64,000 bases of DNA from Corylus avellana (taxonomy: Eukaryota > Streptophyta > Magnoliopsida > Fagales > Betulaceae). A program made the position numbers and the translations under genes. Under the pieces are notes generated by a model. That model had not been told where the DNA came from and ran no database searches. It saw nothing but the letters and a program-made list of their open reading frames with translations. Positions 1 through 11,289 of the stretch are shown here, one piece after another. The stretch is taken from NCBI RefSeq assembly GCF_901000735.1, contig NC_081546.1, forward strand, positions 4,965,001 through 5,029,000. Direction: 5' to 3'. How positions within the stretch are numbered: position 1 is the stretch's first letter; the number at the start of each line of letters is the position of its first letter.

Positions 1-159
1 CATTGCCAAAAATTATAGCATATTTCGGAGATATGACATTTAAAATTAATAATAGATCAAAACTTAATAATAATTATCTAAAATTCAATGGTGATTTTAA
101 ATGTCATGTTACATTTGAGAGAACTCTAAAAATACTATAATCTTTCTTATATTATTACT

Positions 160-201
<42 letters not shown>

Positions 202-802
202 CTGCAAATGCCCCAATTTCTGGTTAAATTAAGGTATAGTCACGTTTGAACAAATATTAAAACTTTTAGGAAAACTGGGAAATACCTTTAAAAGTAGACA
301 GTAATATTAATTAATAAATTGTCTCAATATCAGACAATGTATGACTGTCCAGCTAGCTGTCCTGACAAACCCTTCAAATTAATGTCGGAAACAAGCTGCA
401 AGGCCAATCAAATCATACCACCCTTGGTTAATTATAAGCCCTTGAAGTATCAAATTTTATCAGGGATTATATCCCTCGAATTCGATCGTACAAACAATAA
501 TATAGTTATATATATATGAATTAGCTAGATGATAATCAACATAATTCATGTGTTATTGGATTGAGATTCACAAGCTATATATATATATATATATATATAA
601 AACGCGTGGATGGCCGCCATGCATCCTACATTTTCATCACTCTCTCACACACATAATTAGCAGATCAACTATAAATACATGGGGATGGCCGATGGGGGGA
701 GAAAATTAAGAAAACATTAGAAAAAAGGAACAAATACTGAAGCTAATTATATATATTGCAGATTTTTACCCATGCACAGATCTTTTAATTTGAGAAGAGA
801 AG
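1..802. other. A+T-rich intergenic DNA, no gene seen
   Basis: No supported gene. There are two (TA)n microsatellites, near 165-198 and 575-598. The stretch from about 760 to 802 is probably 3' untranslated sequence of the minus-strand PROPEP gene. A TATA-like ACTATAAATAC lies near 668 on the plus strand, but no plausible coding sequence follows it. Confidence 0.6.
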
Positions 803-1314
803 TTAGTTAATCTGAGGGCCACTCCCGTTGCTCAACGATGGCCTTGAAGGCACCGCACTCACAGTCAGAGCCCTTTCACTCGCAACAACTTCCTGCATGT
901 GTTAAAATATATATTAATGAATTATTCTTATTAATTCGGTAAAGATGTAGCCCTAACGTTACGCTTCATCAGTTTATTTCTCTGTCTGTCTGCTTCCGCT
1001 CGATCGACCCTTTCTCTTTTTCATATTATTCATTTCGTGGTATATTTCTACAAAGCAAGATTCTTAAAATGAGAGAGATAGAGAGACGAGCTTACAGAAG
1101 TTTGTGTTTCTGTGGTTGAAGGAGGAGGATCATCTTGGCTAGTAGTTGGAGGATCCTCTTGAGGTTTACTAGTCTCGACACCCAAACACTTTAAAAGAGC
1201 CCTTAGAGCAGCTTCCAGAAAATAGCATGGGTCCTGGACCTTAGAAGCTGATGATGACGACTCCATTTTTGAGCTCTCTTCGATCTTCTTCCTCTCTACT
1301 ACTTCTACACCCAC
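803..1314 (-). CDS. PROPEP: Plant elicitor peptide precursor (PROPEP), two exons
   Basis: Exon 1 is 1314-1096 and exon 2 is 892-803; the 203-bp intron has GTAAGC and CATGCAG borders and phase 0. The product is 102 residues. Residues about 27-43 form an amphipathic segment ending ALRALLKCLG, the hallmark of PROPEP N-termini. A Pro/Thr/Asp/Glu-rich linker follows. Exon 2 reads EVVASER then ALTV and ends SNGSGPQIN. In Arabidopsis PROPEP1 a metacaspase cuts after an Arg in an EVVVTSR context, releasing a 23-residue Pep that ends SSGRPGQHN. Here cleavage after the Arg of ASER would release 22 residues with Ser, Gly and terminal Asn in register. Such precursors lack a signal peptide, sit in the cytosol or on the tonoplast, and are cut on wounding; the peptide is sensed by PEPR receptor kinases. 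The start is the first in-frame ATG; a second is at residue 17. Family assignment is from recalled motifs. Confidence 0.85.
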
Positions 1315-1451
1315 TGCAATACCTCTGCTCCACCACGACTTGTTTGGTGGTCTCCTTTGCCCTTAATTAATGAGCTTCTTTATTGCCATGCCCAAGTACA
1401 CTTCTATCCTTTTTTTTCTTTTCTATTACACCATCATTATGATGGCAAAAC

Positions 1452-1569
1452 CATTTGAATGGGAGAATATTCAGATAGTTATGTTGAAATTGTATTTTTA
1501 TCTCTCAAAAATAAAAAATAAAAATACCTTTCAAATATAACTAATAAGATATTCTCTAGTTCAAATGAA
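1452..1569. repeat. Palindromic MITE-like repeat, copy 1 of 4
   Basis: About 48-bp imperfect inverted arms run inward from CATTTGAAT and its complement, through AGAATAT and TAGTTAT blocks to a TATTTTTA core. The same design recurs at 1798-1917, 2531-2640 and 8235-8349, so this is a small dispersed family. Exact ends and target duplications were not resolved. Confidence 0.55.
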
Positions 1570-1797
1570 TTAAAGAGAATCCAGAGTTTCCTTTTACCAA
1601 GTAGTTTAAACCTTGATTTTACAATTTATTTAAATTTAAATTAAATATTTTATTGTTGGTTTTCCATCTTACTTGGTTAGAGAAAGTTTTAGGATTTTTT
1701 TATATCTAGTGTTTTTTTTTTTTTTTTTTTTTTAAATTGTCAATTCTCAAATTACAAAATTTAGGCTATTTTTAAGGAATTAGGATCATCCCCATTA

Positions 1798-1917
1798 CAA
1801 ATGAACTGAATAATATCTAGTTAGTTATGGTAAATGTGTATTTTTGTCCCCTCAAAAAGTGAAAAGACAAAAATACCCATCCACTATAACTAATTGAATA
1901 TTATCTTGTTCATTTGA
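1798..1917. repeat. Palindromic MITE-like repeat, copy 2 of 4
   Basis: Inverted arms share AATATTAT/TAGTTAGTTAT and TATTTTTGTC blocks, with the complementary GACAAAAATA on the other arm. Flanking CAAATGAAC and GTTCATTTG are themselves complementary. Same family as 1452-1569. Confidence 0.55.
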
Positions 1918-2530
1918 AATAAAGAAAGGATCTTGTTCCGTTTTTAAGTGTGATCGAAACATTTGAAAAATGTTACTTATTATTAAAAAGATAGCAAATA
2001 GTCGAGACAATTGAAAAGAATTTCTCTTACCAATTTGTTTTTTTCTTCATAAAAATAAAAATAAAAATAAAGTTTTTGATTATTTGTTGGGGCAATTAAT
2101 GCAGTGGTTTCAATTGAGCAGAAGGGCACCGCGTTGACTGGGAGATCTCGATTCATTGATTTGTGCTTTTCAGAGAACATAGATAGATAGTTAATTTGAA
2201 GAGGAGGGGAAATTAATGTCATGGGAAATATGATTAAATGATAAGGGCATTAAAGTAATGTCAAGTGCATGTGATAGTAAATATAAATAAATAGCCATAA
2301 CAGCTAGGCTACCTACTCTTGGCGGAGGATGTCAGACGACAGGCATTTAACTCATGGACGCTCTCTCCTTGTCGTTTTACACCTAATCTCATATTAAACT
2401 CATCTTATCATTTCTCCACCCAAACCCAAAGGTTTCACATTTCCTTGGATTAATTTTATCCAAAAAAGAAAAAAACATATAAAAATGGAATCTGATCGAT
2501 GACATGATCTCTTGAGAATTATGATCTTCT

Positions 2531-2640
2531 ATTTCAAATCAACTAGTTATAATAGAGAGTATTTTTGTTCTCTTAAAAAGTAAAAAAAAAAAATGCCCCT
2601 CCACTATAATTAACTTAATATTATTCAATTTATTTGAAAT
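2531..2640. repeat. Palindromic MITE-like repeat, copy 3 of 4
   Basis: ATTTCAAAT opens and ATTTGAAAT closes the element. Between them are TAGTTATAAT and its near complement, and a central TATTTTTGTTCTC. The far arm, with GCCCCTCCACTATAATTAA, closely matches copy 2. Confidence 0.5.
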
Positions 2641-2679
2641 AAAAATGATCTCGTTCCATCTCTTGATGGGCCTAACTAA

Positions 2680-2932
2680 TGAAATTTTTTATTTCACATT
2701 TTTTTCTCATCAACTACAACGCATTGTCATTTCAAGTCTTCAAGATAGCATGTGAGGCGCACGTGACGGATTGACCGTCTGAGTTAACGCCTTTTACCGA
2801 TAGAAAGGAGTTTTGGGCACAAAATGGTAGTTTGATAGGGTTGAACAGTAGGGTTGTTAGTTCATGGGGGCAAAATGACAATGCGTTATAGTCGATGAGG
2901 GGAAAGGTAATTACCCCAAAATAAAATTCAAA
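2680..2932. mobile_element. Short terminal-inverted-repeat element
   Basis: The left arm contains CATCAACTACAACGCATTG (2709-2727) followed by TCATTTCAAG. The right arm contains the near-complement AATGACAATGCGTTATAGTC (from about 2875) followed by GATGAGG. Arms are about 50-60 bp and the interior about 140 bp with no coding sequence. The layout suits a non-autonomous DNA transposon; outer ends are approximate and no target duplication was identified. Confidence 0.5.
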
Positions 2933-3774
2933 TTGTTAAAATTGGGTGTTTTGCACTATTGAATAAGAAGTAGACACTTAGGCTTGAGATCCCAAAAAAA
3001 TAATATAATACTTCACACAAAATAATTTTTATTTTCTTAACAAAATATCTTATAAATAAAATGCACATTGACAAAACCACCAAAGCCGCTGCCTTAGTTG
3101 GATTGGACAACTTGTTTGATGGTGGGTGGTGGGTGTTAAGTTATAATTGATGAAAAAAATCTATGATACTGCTTTAAATTAAAGATACAGTGTTTTCGTC
3201 TCTATTGTATTTGGTGTTTTTACATGATATGTTAAATTTTTATTAAAGAATGTAAAATGAGGTTTTACACCACATCCTGATATAAGGGACTTTTATATAT
3301 AAAAAAAAATAATAATAATAACAAAAAAGAATGTACAAATAAGCATTGTTAAAAAAAATTGAGAGGAATATAATTAAAATTTGCAAAAAAAAAAAAAAAC
3401 CTCCAAGGGACGTTGAAAAAGTTTAAGCAAATATAGTAGTTTATTTGCATAAAAATATATGGAATTAAATTTCACTTTCATCAATAATTGAATAATTTTT
3501 AAGCGAATGGAGGGATTGTCATAACTCATAAGCCTACTCCCCCCACACCCCCCCTAAAAAAAAAGGAATAGCTAGCTTTTGATTTTTGAGAGAAACTAAA
3601 ATGGTAAAAGCCCAATCCAAATCTCCTAAGTGTATCTAGTGTTGTGTATCTCACGAAGCTGAATCCCAAAAGTTATTAGCCTACTTATAAAATGAAACTA
3701 AGCCCAACCCCAGATGAAAAATAATAATAATAATAATAATAAATTTATAGCTTTTGAGAGAAACTAAAATTGTA

Positions 3775-4372
3775 TGAGGCAGTGGAAGGCCGGGAGAAAA
3801 CCCTAGAAGCCGTCTTTCCGCCCTTCTCCTCAGAAAACAGTTTTGAGAGGAGGAGAGAGCGGATATGCTTTTTTCTTTATGTTTGTAGGTGTTCTTCGAC
3901 CATATTAGCAACTTCGGCCTCTCCGCTATGCGTCAGTCCACTTTCCACAGTGTTGTGCTGTTCATTTCCTCTCCGGCCGCTACTGCTTACTGGTTGTTTG
4001 TTTGTATTTTTTTTTGTTTTGAATAAGAGGTTTATTCTCTTTAGATTCGTCCTCATGAGTGATGAGTAATAATTAGATGTGATAGGTTATTTCTCACGGC
4101 TTGGATAATTAGGTGTGATGGGTTATCTCTCACAGCCAATTTGAATAAATTTTGTTAGGAAATTTGGTTACCCATGTCTTAAATCTAATACGCTTTGAGC
4201 AGATCTGCTCTTTAACTGTATTTGTACACGGGTTATTGGAAGATTTAAGTCATAGATAGCACCTGATTGTAATAATTATTGTTTGTATCTATGACTTTGT
4301 AATCTCATAGCATGTGGTTATGATTTTTGCAGAGCTTTATGCTGTAAATTTCCGTCTAAAAAAAAAAAAAAA
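3775..4372 (+). repeat. Poly(A)-ended retroposon-like repeat, unit 1
   Basis: Starts near AAAACCCTAGAAGCCGTC and ends in a 15-A tract at 4358-4372. It is about 80% similar by eye to 4395-5097: shared blocks include the GCCCTTCTCCTC start, a repeated GGTTATCTCTCA motif and TTTGTAATCTCATAGCATGTG. The poly(A) end suggests spread through an RNA copy (LINE- or SINE-like). No reverse transcriptase is encoded. Confidence 0.5.
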
Positions 4373-4394
4373 TGTATAAGCCATTCAAATTATA

Positions 4395-5097
4395 ACCTTC
4401 CCCAGGATTGGGCAAAAAAAATCCTAGAAGCTGTCTCTCGGCCCTTCTCCTCATAAAACAGTTTTTAGAGGAGGAGAAAGCATGCTCCCCCCTCTTCCCT
4501 TCCACTTTTGGTTATTTTTTTATTTTTTATTTTAATTTTTAAATTATGTTTGTTGGTGTTCTCCGACCAGATCAGCAACTTCGGCCTCTGCGCTATGCGT
4601 CTGTCCGCCTTCTACAGTGTTGTGTCATTCATCTCCTATCTGGTCTCTACTGCTGTTTGCTGGTTGTTTGTTTGTGTTTTTTTTTTTTTTTTTTTTGAAT
4701 AAGAGTTTTCTTCTCTTTAAATCTATCCATATGAGTGAGGAGGAATAATTAGATGTGAGAGGTTACTTCTCACGACTTAGATAATTAGGTGTGAGAGGTT
4801 ATCTCTCATGATCGGTTTAAATAAATTTTGTTAGAAAATTTGGCTACCCATGTCTTAGATCTAGTCTGCTTGGAATTGATCTGCTATTTAACTGTATTTA
4901 TACATAAGTTAACGGAAGATTGAAGTTATAGATAACACCTGATTGTAAGAATTTTTGTTTGTATCTATGACTTTGTAATCTCATAGCATGTGATTATGAT
5001 TTTTACAGAACTTTATGATTTGTGCTATAAGAGCTTTTTGCTCTACTGTGTCGTGATCTTTGAAATTTTCAGATTTTCATGAAAAAAAAAAAAAAAA
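4395..5097 (+). repeat. Poly(A)-ended retroposon-like repeat, unit 2
   Basis: Second copy of the repeat at 3775-4372, in the same orientation and starting about 22 bp after the first poly(A). It is longer at the 3' end (extra sequence from about 5020) and ends in a poly(A) tract at 5082-5097. Short TAAGCC and TCTAGTGTTG blocks occur on both sides of the pair, at about 3608-3650 and 5104-5150, and again near 5260, so the host sequence is itself repetitive. Confidence 0.5.
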
Positions 5098-5596
5098 TTG
5101 TATAAGCCAAATCCCAAATGTCCTAAACTTATCTAGTGTTGGGCATCTCATAAGCCTAAATAAGCCAAAAAAAAAAAAAAATTATATAGAGAAACAAATT
5201 AAAGAGTCAACTTTTATTAAAAAAGAAAGAAAGTGAACAATAAGAATAAATTTCGTAAGCTTATCTTGTGTTGGGTATCTCGTAAGCCAAATCCCAATGA
5301 AAAGTATGTGAAAGCATGATAGATATAATTTAACTTTCTTTTTCTATTTTGGGGTTGCAAACAATATTTTAATCTAAATCTACTACAATTTTTAGTAAGA
5401 AATTTAATTAATCATTAAAACTTTTAACATGCATGAAAATATCCATACAAGTTTTGAAAATGTTTAAATTTTTTCGGTTAGTCTATATAAAGGAAATAAA
5501 GTTTTTGTGAATGTGTTTTGGCCTTGGGAGTATTTTTTATTTATTTATTTATTTTAAAGAATGTTTTGACTTGGATTGTTTATTAATATATTTGTT

Positions 5597-5651
<55 letters not shown>

Positions 5652-6435
5652 TTTTTTTTTTAAAAAAAAAAAATTAAGAAACACGAATACAATTTATCCA
5701 GAAAGTCCAGCGTGAGAAAACAGCAAAACAAAGGTGTGAAACAGACCAAAATAAGTGGACACGTGTAAAGATGTCAACCCACATATGCAGGGCCCAGTTT
5801 CTCCATTCACAAAAAGGCAATAGCCTTTTGAAGGGGACCCTCCACAAGTGTTTGAAGATTGTTGACTATTTGGGTTTTTTCTGCTGAAGATTCCCATTTG
5901 GCTTTTGGGGAAACACATTAAACAATGTCATTAGTGTAGTCAAGATTTTTATTCCTAAAGTAACCAAAAATTAGTTCAAATATATACGATTAGGGCCCTC
6001 TCCTTGTGGCTATTTGCACATACAAAACAATCATCAAATACACCCCCCTCCCCCCCTCCAAAAAAAAAATACCCAACTTTTTTGGGCTCCTCACCGAGTC
6101 CATTTACTTTTGATTACCGCTTCGTGTAATCTTTAAAAATACCCAACTTTTGTTTGGATTCATTGTCTACTGTCTGTTTCTTTCTGTGTTGCCTTTCCAT
6201 TTGGGTTTTCTTGCGGGAGAACTCTTCTCATTTCGACTATTCGATTCTTTATAACCCTTTTTTATATTATAGATTAGAAGGAAAAAAAAAGCCCAGGCGG
6301 CAGTTTTTATGAGTGTCATGTAGTGCTGCATAAATATTAAAATTTAACATGTAAATTTAATTGTTTAGTAATTGACGTGAAAATTGCTACATCAATATGT
6401 AAGAGACTTATAGTAAAAACTATAATGCTTCGAAC

Positions 6436-6480
<45 letters not shown>

Positions 6481-8234
6481 AAATCTTTGTTAATATTCTT
6501 TTTATTTTTCCATTGTTATTTTTTCTTTAATGCATGCCTTGTCTTTCATTTCTTAAATATAATATATATTTTTTTTTATTCATAACGTGAAATACGATTT
6601 AACTATAAAATTTTTTTTTTTTTTTTTTGTTAATATATATGGAAGCTGGTGATGTGTATGCTGGAAATTTTTGTCAAAAGAAAGACAGTCTTCCACCTGT
6701 CTCCAACACTAGTAGTAGATGTCAATTGGAATGCAAACTTAAAACCCCACTCGTACCTTTTCTTTGGCACTTCAAAGAGTGAAGGACGCCATCATTTTCT
6801 TCAAGAAAATGATGCCCGAAAGGGACAGGTTGGACACAATATGGTGATAAAAGTTGCTGAATTTTCAACCAAACAGAAATCAGTCAATTTTTCTGGAAGA
6901 GAATAGGAGCAAATTCCAAGTACTAAGCTCTGCACTCTAATTTTGGCTGCAAGTATTGGGAATCAAAGGCTATGGACAAAAACCTTAGTAGTACCAATGC
7001 AACAACATCAAATTATACCTAGTTCAAAAGTGTTGCCATGAATATCCTCCTTGCAATTCAATAACGGGAACTCGTTAGCGATTGAAATTTTGCTTCTATC
7101 ATTTCCGATATTCATTTTCATTTGCCCTTTTTTTCATAGCAAGAAGACTTGGTGTTGTGCACATCTTTTAGCTAAATGGGCTGCTTTGGAAGCGTTTTCA
7201 ATTGGTTTTTCATTATCTCTTTTACCATTGGCTTAGAAGAAAAAAATATATATGATAAAACCAATATTTGGTTCTATAAAAATCCTGCAGAAGTAGAGCC
7301 TTAGTTAAGGAAAAAGCTTGGTAAACTGCTTTTGTAAGGCCTTTTAGGTATGTTTGTGTGAGCATGCGTTTCAAATATATATGTTATGATGGAAGTCAAA
7401 CAAGTTGAAACGCAATCATGAAACCTAATTACGTGATTGTAGGGCATGCTTGATTTGATAATTGTAAATGTTCATTCTAGGTTAAAAAAGAAGTCAAATG
7501 GTCAACTTCACCATATCGGAAGCCCTCGGAGCCTAAGGACATACATCCACTACATGAACACTTCACATTGCAAAGGCACTTCATTTGTCCTTTATTTTAT
7601 TTTATTTATTTATTTTTATTTTTTTTTAAAAAAAAACCCCTCAAAACATTCACCTTGTTTAACAAAATACCTCTTGATTGGAAAGAGGATTATTCTCTAT
7701 AAATATGGTAAATTAGATCCTCTTCGGTTGATATAAATTGGACTGTAACATTTAGAAATTTAATCTTACATTAGGAGATTATTTGTGATTGCGTTTGAGA
7801 AATAAAACTTTTAAGTCAAAAAATGTTTTTTTGGCAAAAGCTTTATTTTTAAGCTTTTATTCAAAATGCGTTTCGGTCATTTTTAGGCTTTTTGAACCCT
7901 TAAAAACGCTTTTAAATTTTTTTTATCAAACAGGCATTTTTTGTTTCGAACTGACTTTTTGAGTGTTAAACGCACTTTTAACCCCTTCAAATACACATCC
8001 AAACAAACCCTAAGTGGGTGAATTGTTCACATTAAGTAGTGGAGTATAATGGTGCTCATGAGTACTAAGTTTTACATTAATTTCTTATTAGAAGCGATTG
8101 AGTTTTATACATTATACTAAAGAACTTAAGTTATATGAGACATGAAAGATCGTAACATACTACTATCATAATATGCTTTGCGGTCGACGTTCATGGAGAT
8201 CATCCACATTTATTATCCTGTTTGACACTTGCCT
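5098..8234. other. Intergenic DNA, no gene seen
   Basis: A+T rich with long (TA)n tracts at about 5600-5648 and 6440-6475. An open frame at 6649-6906 could encode 85 residues but has no recognisable domain, no conserved pattern and no supported splice partners. From about 7775 to 8010 there is a Lys/Phe-skewed low-complexity stretch with AAGCTTTT and CAAACAAACCC blocks; this looks like a degenerate dispersed repeat. Confidence 0.5.
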
Positions 8235-8349
8235 CTATTTGGAATAAGATCTTAGTTATATTTTAGGGGTATTTTTGTCTTTTCACTTTTGGAATGAATA
8301 AAAATACCCTTATAATATAATTAATTGGATATTATTCAATTTATATGAA
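8235..8349. repeat. Palindromic MITE-like repeat, copy 4 of 4
   Basis: GGGGTATTTTTGTC on one arm pairs with AATAAAAATACCCTTA on the other. TAATTGGATATTATTCAATT continues the far arm as in copies 2 and 3. Ends are approximate. Confidence 0.5.
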
Positions 8350-9166
8350 TTGGAGAGGATCAAAATTTTTTTCTCTTTTTCGGGTGTATACAGCAAAGAA
8401 TTTTGAGAGGAAAAACAAAACAGGAAGAAGGAATTGATTGATGTGTTATAAAGTATACATGTGATTTGAATTTTTTTGAAAGAAAATGGACAAATTTGTT
8501 TGTTAATGTGAAAAAATGAAGTCAACTTTGTTTAAGAGAAATGAGAAAATATGATTGCCAAACAGACCATATTGTGGAACATCAAAGTTGCAAGAGTAAT
8601 TAAGCTTGCAACCGACTGAAAGGAGGCAGTGGAGGTAGTGGTTGAACTTTGTCCAACATAAAAGTTTCTCACTCAAATCAGACGACTCACACTTGTATCA
8701 TCCTAAGGGTCTCATCACATAATTGACACCACTACTGACTCAATGGTGTCAAACAACTTACCATTCCAATTTCTTTGTTTCTCTTTGTATAAATAACCAT
8801 CTTTTTTTTTTTTTTTCTTTCAAAATTTGTCAAAAAAAGAAAAATTATTGTTCGATTCTTACCTTTTAAAATGGCACCTTATAAACCCTTTTTCTAGCAT
8901 AATGATCGGGCGGAATTGAGGACCTTTCATTTTCAATGGAACGATGAAATGGATCGTGCATGTAATACGAACAGTTAACATGAAAGGACAAGTGAGCTCC
9001 GCACCCGTTCGAACAGATATACAACTAATTATACCCCGTAACCTTAAATTTGTCTTTTGGTTAAATGTTTAAATGCGGCGTCCAATTAGGGTTTATGATT
9101 TACTATGAGATGATTTTGTTGGTAGACAAAGACAATATAAAGAAAGGTGGGGGTGGCAATAGACGT

Positions 9167-9207
<41 letters not shown>

Positions 9208-9512
9208 CAAGTTTCTAAACCGATGGTACAGTTTGGAGAGAGTGTCTATTCAATTGACATGATCGGCTGGTAAGGGGCATGTATTATCAAAACAGTAAAC
9301 ATTGTTACATCATTCAAAGTGGCTCAATGTAAATTAAGATATGAGGCAAAAAGTTTAAAGTAAAGTTTTTTTAATTAATGTAATAATATAATTAAATAAA
9401 TTCGTCTTCTTTTTTTTATTAGATGGAAAATTACTAATTAAATATTTGTATTCAAGATTTGATTAGGGATGATGAAACAAAAAAGTGAAAAAAGAAACAA
9501 AAATGATAGGTG

Positions 9513-9624
9513 AATATATATATATTTGACATGTCCACACAAGGGAAGGGGAGGGGGAATTCAAACTAGTGACTTTTGCTTCATTAGGCGTGGTTCATAG
9601 CCGATTGAGCTACTCCTTAGGGAC
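9513..9624 (-). mobile_element. tRNA-derived SINE with target-site duplication
   Basis: Read on the minus strand from 9624, the element starts GTCCCTAAGGAG. It has an RNA polymerase III box A (TAGCTCAATCGG, 9612-9601) and, about 32 bases later, a box B (TAGTTTGAATTCC, 9568-9556), then a short C-rich body and a TATATATATATT 3' end. It is flanked by the same 11 bases, AATGATAGGTG, at 9502-9512 and 9625-9635. Internal tRNA-like promoter, A/T tail and target duplication together identify a SINE. About 112 bp; it encodes no protein. Confidence 0.8.
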
Positions 9625-9937
9625 AATGATAGGTGTATATGCTTTGGACATAAATTTTCTCGAAACTAGTTTGAAGGAAATATTCTCAAACCCATTTAAA
9701 ATAGTGCAAAGTGTCTATAAACATTTAAAATTCACATTAAATTCTTAACAACATTAATAGCAGTTTAAAACTCACTTGTCCTTTCTGTCCTGTTTGAAAT
9801 TTTTAAAGAAATGTTTGCTTTCATTTTTTTGTACATTTTTTGTCCATCTCCATATAAGGAAGGTGTAAATCTACCATTAAATCTGTTGTGTATTTGCAAA
9901 AGAGATGGATAAAAGATCTGCGGGAAAAAAAAAGAAT

Positions 9938-10896
9938 GGGATAAATGCAAAATTGGTCCATGTGGTTGGCCTAATTTACAAATCACTCCCTGTGGTTTAA
10001 AAATTAATTTATAGGTCCCTAGAGTAGGCCAAAATAATATTTTACTCACTGAATTCATTTTTCGTTGAATGACTTAACGGAAACCATTACATTGCCGCAT
10101 CACACCCAATAAAAATAAGACATGTGTTAATTTTTTTATTTAAGCTTTTAAAAAATTGACAAATAAGTTTTTCCACGTCATTTTGAGGCTCTAACACACA
10201 CTCCATATCAAATTAAATAAACATGATCCCTCTATATCTTCTGTGCCGCCGTTGTCTTCATCTTTCCCAATGATTCTTGCCGTCGTATTCATCTTCGTCT
10301 TCATGCTGTTGTCTTCATCTTCCCCACCAATTCTTGCGTCCATCTCTAGGTAAGTTATTGGGTTTCGTAATACGACTCAAATCAAGGTGAAAGTAAAAAA
10401 GCTTCAAAGCAAGGTGGCTTACCATCGTGACGTTTCCAGCAATTTTCTGATGGCGATTTCAGTCGTATTATGAAACCCAACAGCTCACTTGGATATGGAC
10501 ACAAGAATCTGTGGGGAAGATGAAGACAATGACATGAAGATGAAGATGAATACGACGGCAAGAATCGTTGGGGAAGATGAAGACGATGGCGGCACAGGGG
10601 ATATATAGGGACTATGTTTATTTAATTTGACGTGGAGTGTGTGTTGGAGCCTCAAAATAACATGGAAAAGCTTATTTGTCATTTTTTAAAAGCATAAATA
10701 AAAAAGAACACATGTCTTATTTTTATTGTGTGTGGTGTGGCAATATAACGATTCCGTTAAGTCATTTAACGGAAAATGAGTTCAGGGTGTAAAATGTTAT
10801 TTTGGCCTACCATAGGGATCTATAAATTATTTTTTAAATAACGGGGAGTGATTTGTAAATTAGGCCAACCGCAAGGACCAATTTTACATTTATCCC
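9938..10896. mobile_element. Non-autonomous Mutator-like element (long TIRs, 9-bp TSD)
   Basis: GGGATAAATGCAAAATTGGT opens the left arm and ACCAATTTTACATTTATCCC closes the right. The inverted arms extend about 400 bp inward with blocks such as GGCCTAATTTACAAATCACT and its complement. The middle, near 10350-10480, is a short unpaired spacer. The element is bounded by the perfect 9-bp repeat AAAAAGAAT at 9929-9937 and 10897-10905; long TIRs plus a 9-bp duplication are diagnostic of Mutator-like elements. No transposase is encoded. TIR divergence is modest, so the insertion is not ancient. Confidence 0.85.
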
Positions 10897-11125
10897 AAAA
10901 AGAATTTACACAAAACTCATCTAAAATTTTTTAGATTTTAAGTACCCATTGTCCCCTTTTGTTTTTGTTTTTCATTTTCTATTTTTAAGGTCCTCCTAGC
11001 ATGCCAAATGACCTTTTAGTAATTTTTTTAAGGCCTTTCACATTCTATTATTATTATTATTATTATTATTATTTTTTGGTAAATGCATTATTTTAGGGGG
11101 TCTAAGGCAGTGACCTAAGTGAGGA

Positions 11126-11289
11126 GTGCTAGACTTATACACAAATTTTACATAAATTTTTTTACAAATTGATGTGGTACAACATGATTAGGTTTTTCAA
11201 AATTTGAACTTATCTTATATCCAATCACGTTGTGCAACATCAGTTTGTAAAAGTTTTTCTGTAAAATTTGTTTATAAACCTAACATTTA
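11126..11289. repeat. MITE-like inverted repeat
   Basis: The left arm, with ACAAATTTTACATAAA, then TTTACAAATTGATGT and GTACAACATGATT, is complementary to the right arm, with AATCACGTTGTGCAACATCA, then GTTTGTAAAAG and TGTAAAATTTGTTTATAAA. Arms are about 65-70 bp around a short spacer. A related design, with a TTTACAAATTGATGT arm, occurs at about 47450-47690. Confidence 0.55.

Noticed and set aside
319..519. 66-codon open frame
   Set aside because: No domain, no splice partners, A+T-rich context; chance frame.
3770..4069. 99-codon frame in poly(A)-ended repeat
   Set aside because: Lies wholly in a repeat unit whose second copy does not preserve the frame.
6649..6906. 85-codon frame with varied composition
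   Set aside because: Protein-like composition, but no recognised family, no conserved motif and no supporting exon structure; could be a gene relic but this cannot be shown.
9541..9624. Functional tRNA gene (box A and box B present)
   Set aside because: No acceptor stem or anticodon arm can be folded convincingly; target duplications and tail identify a SINE.
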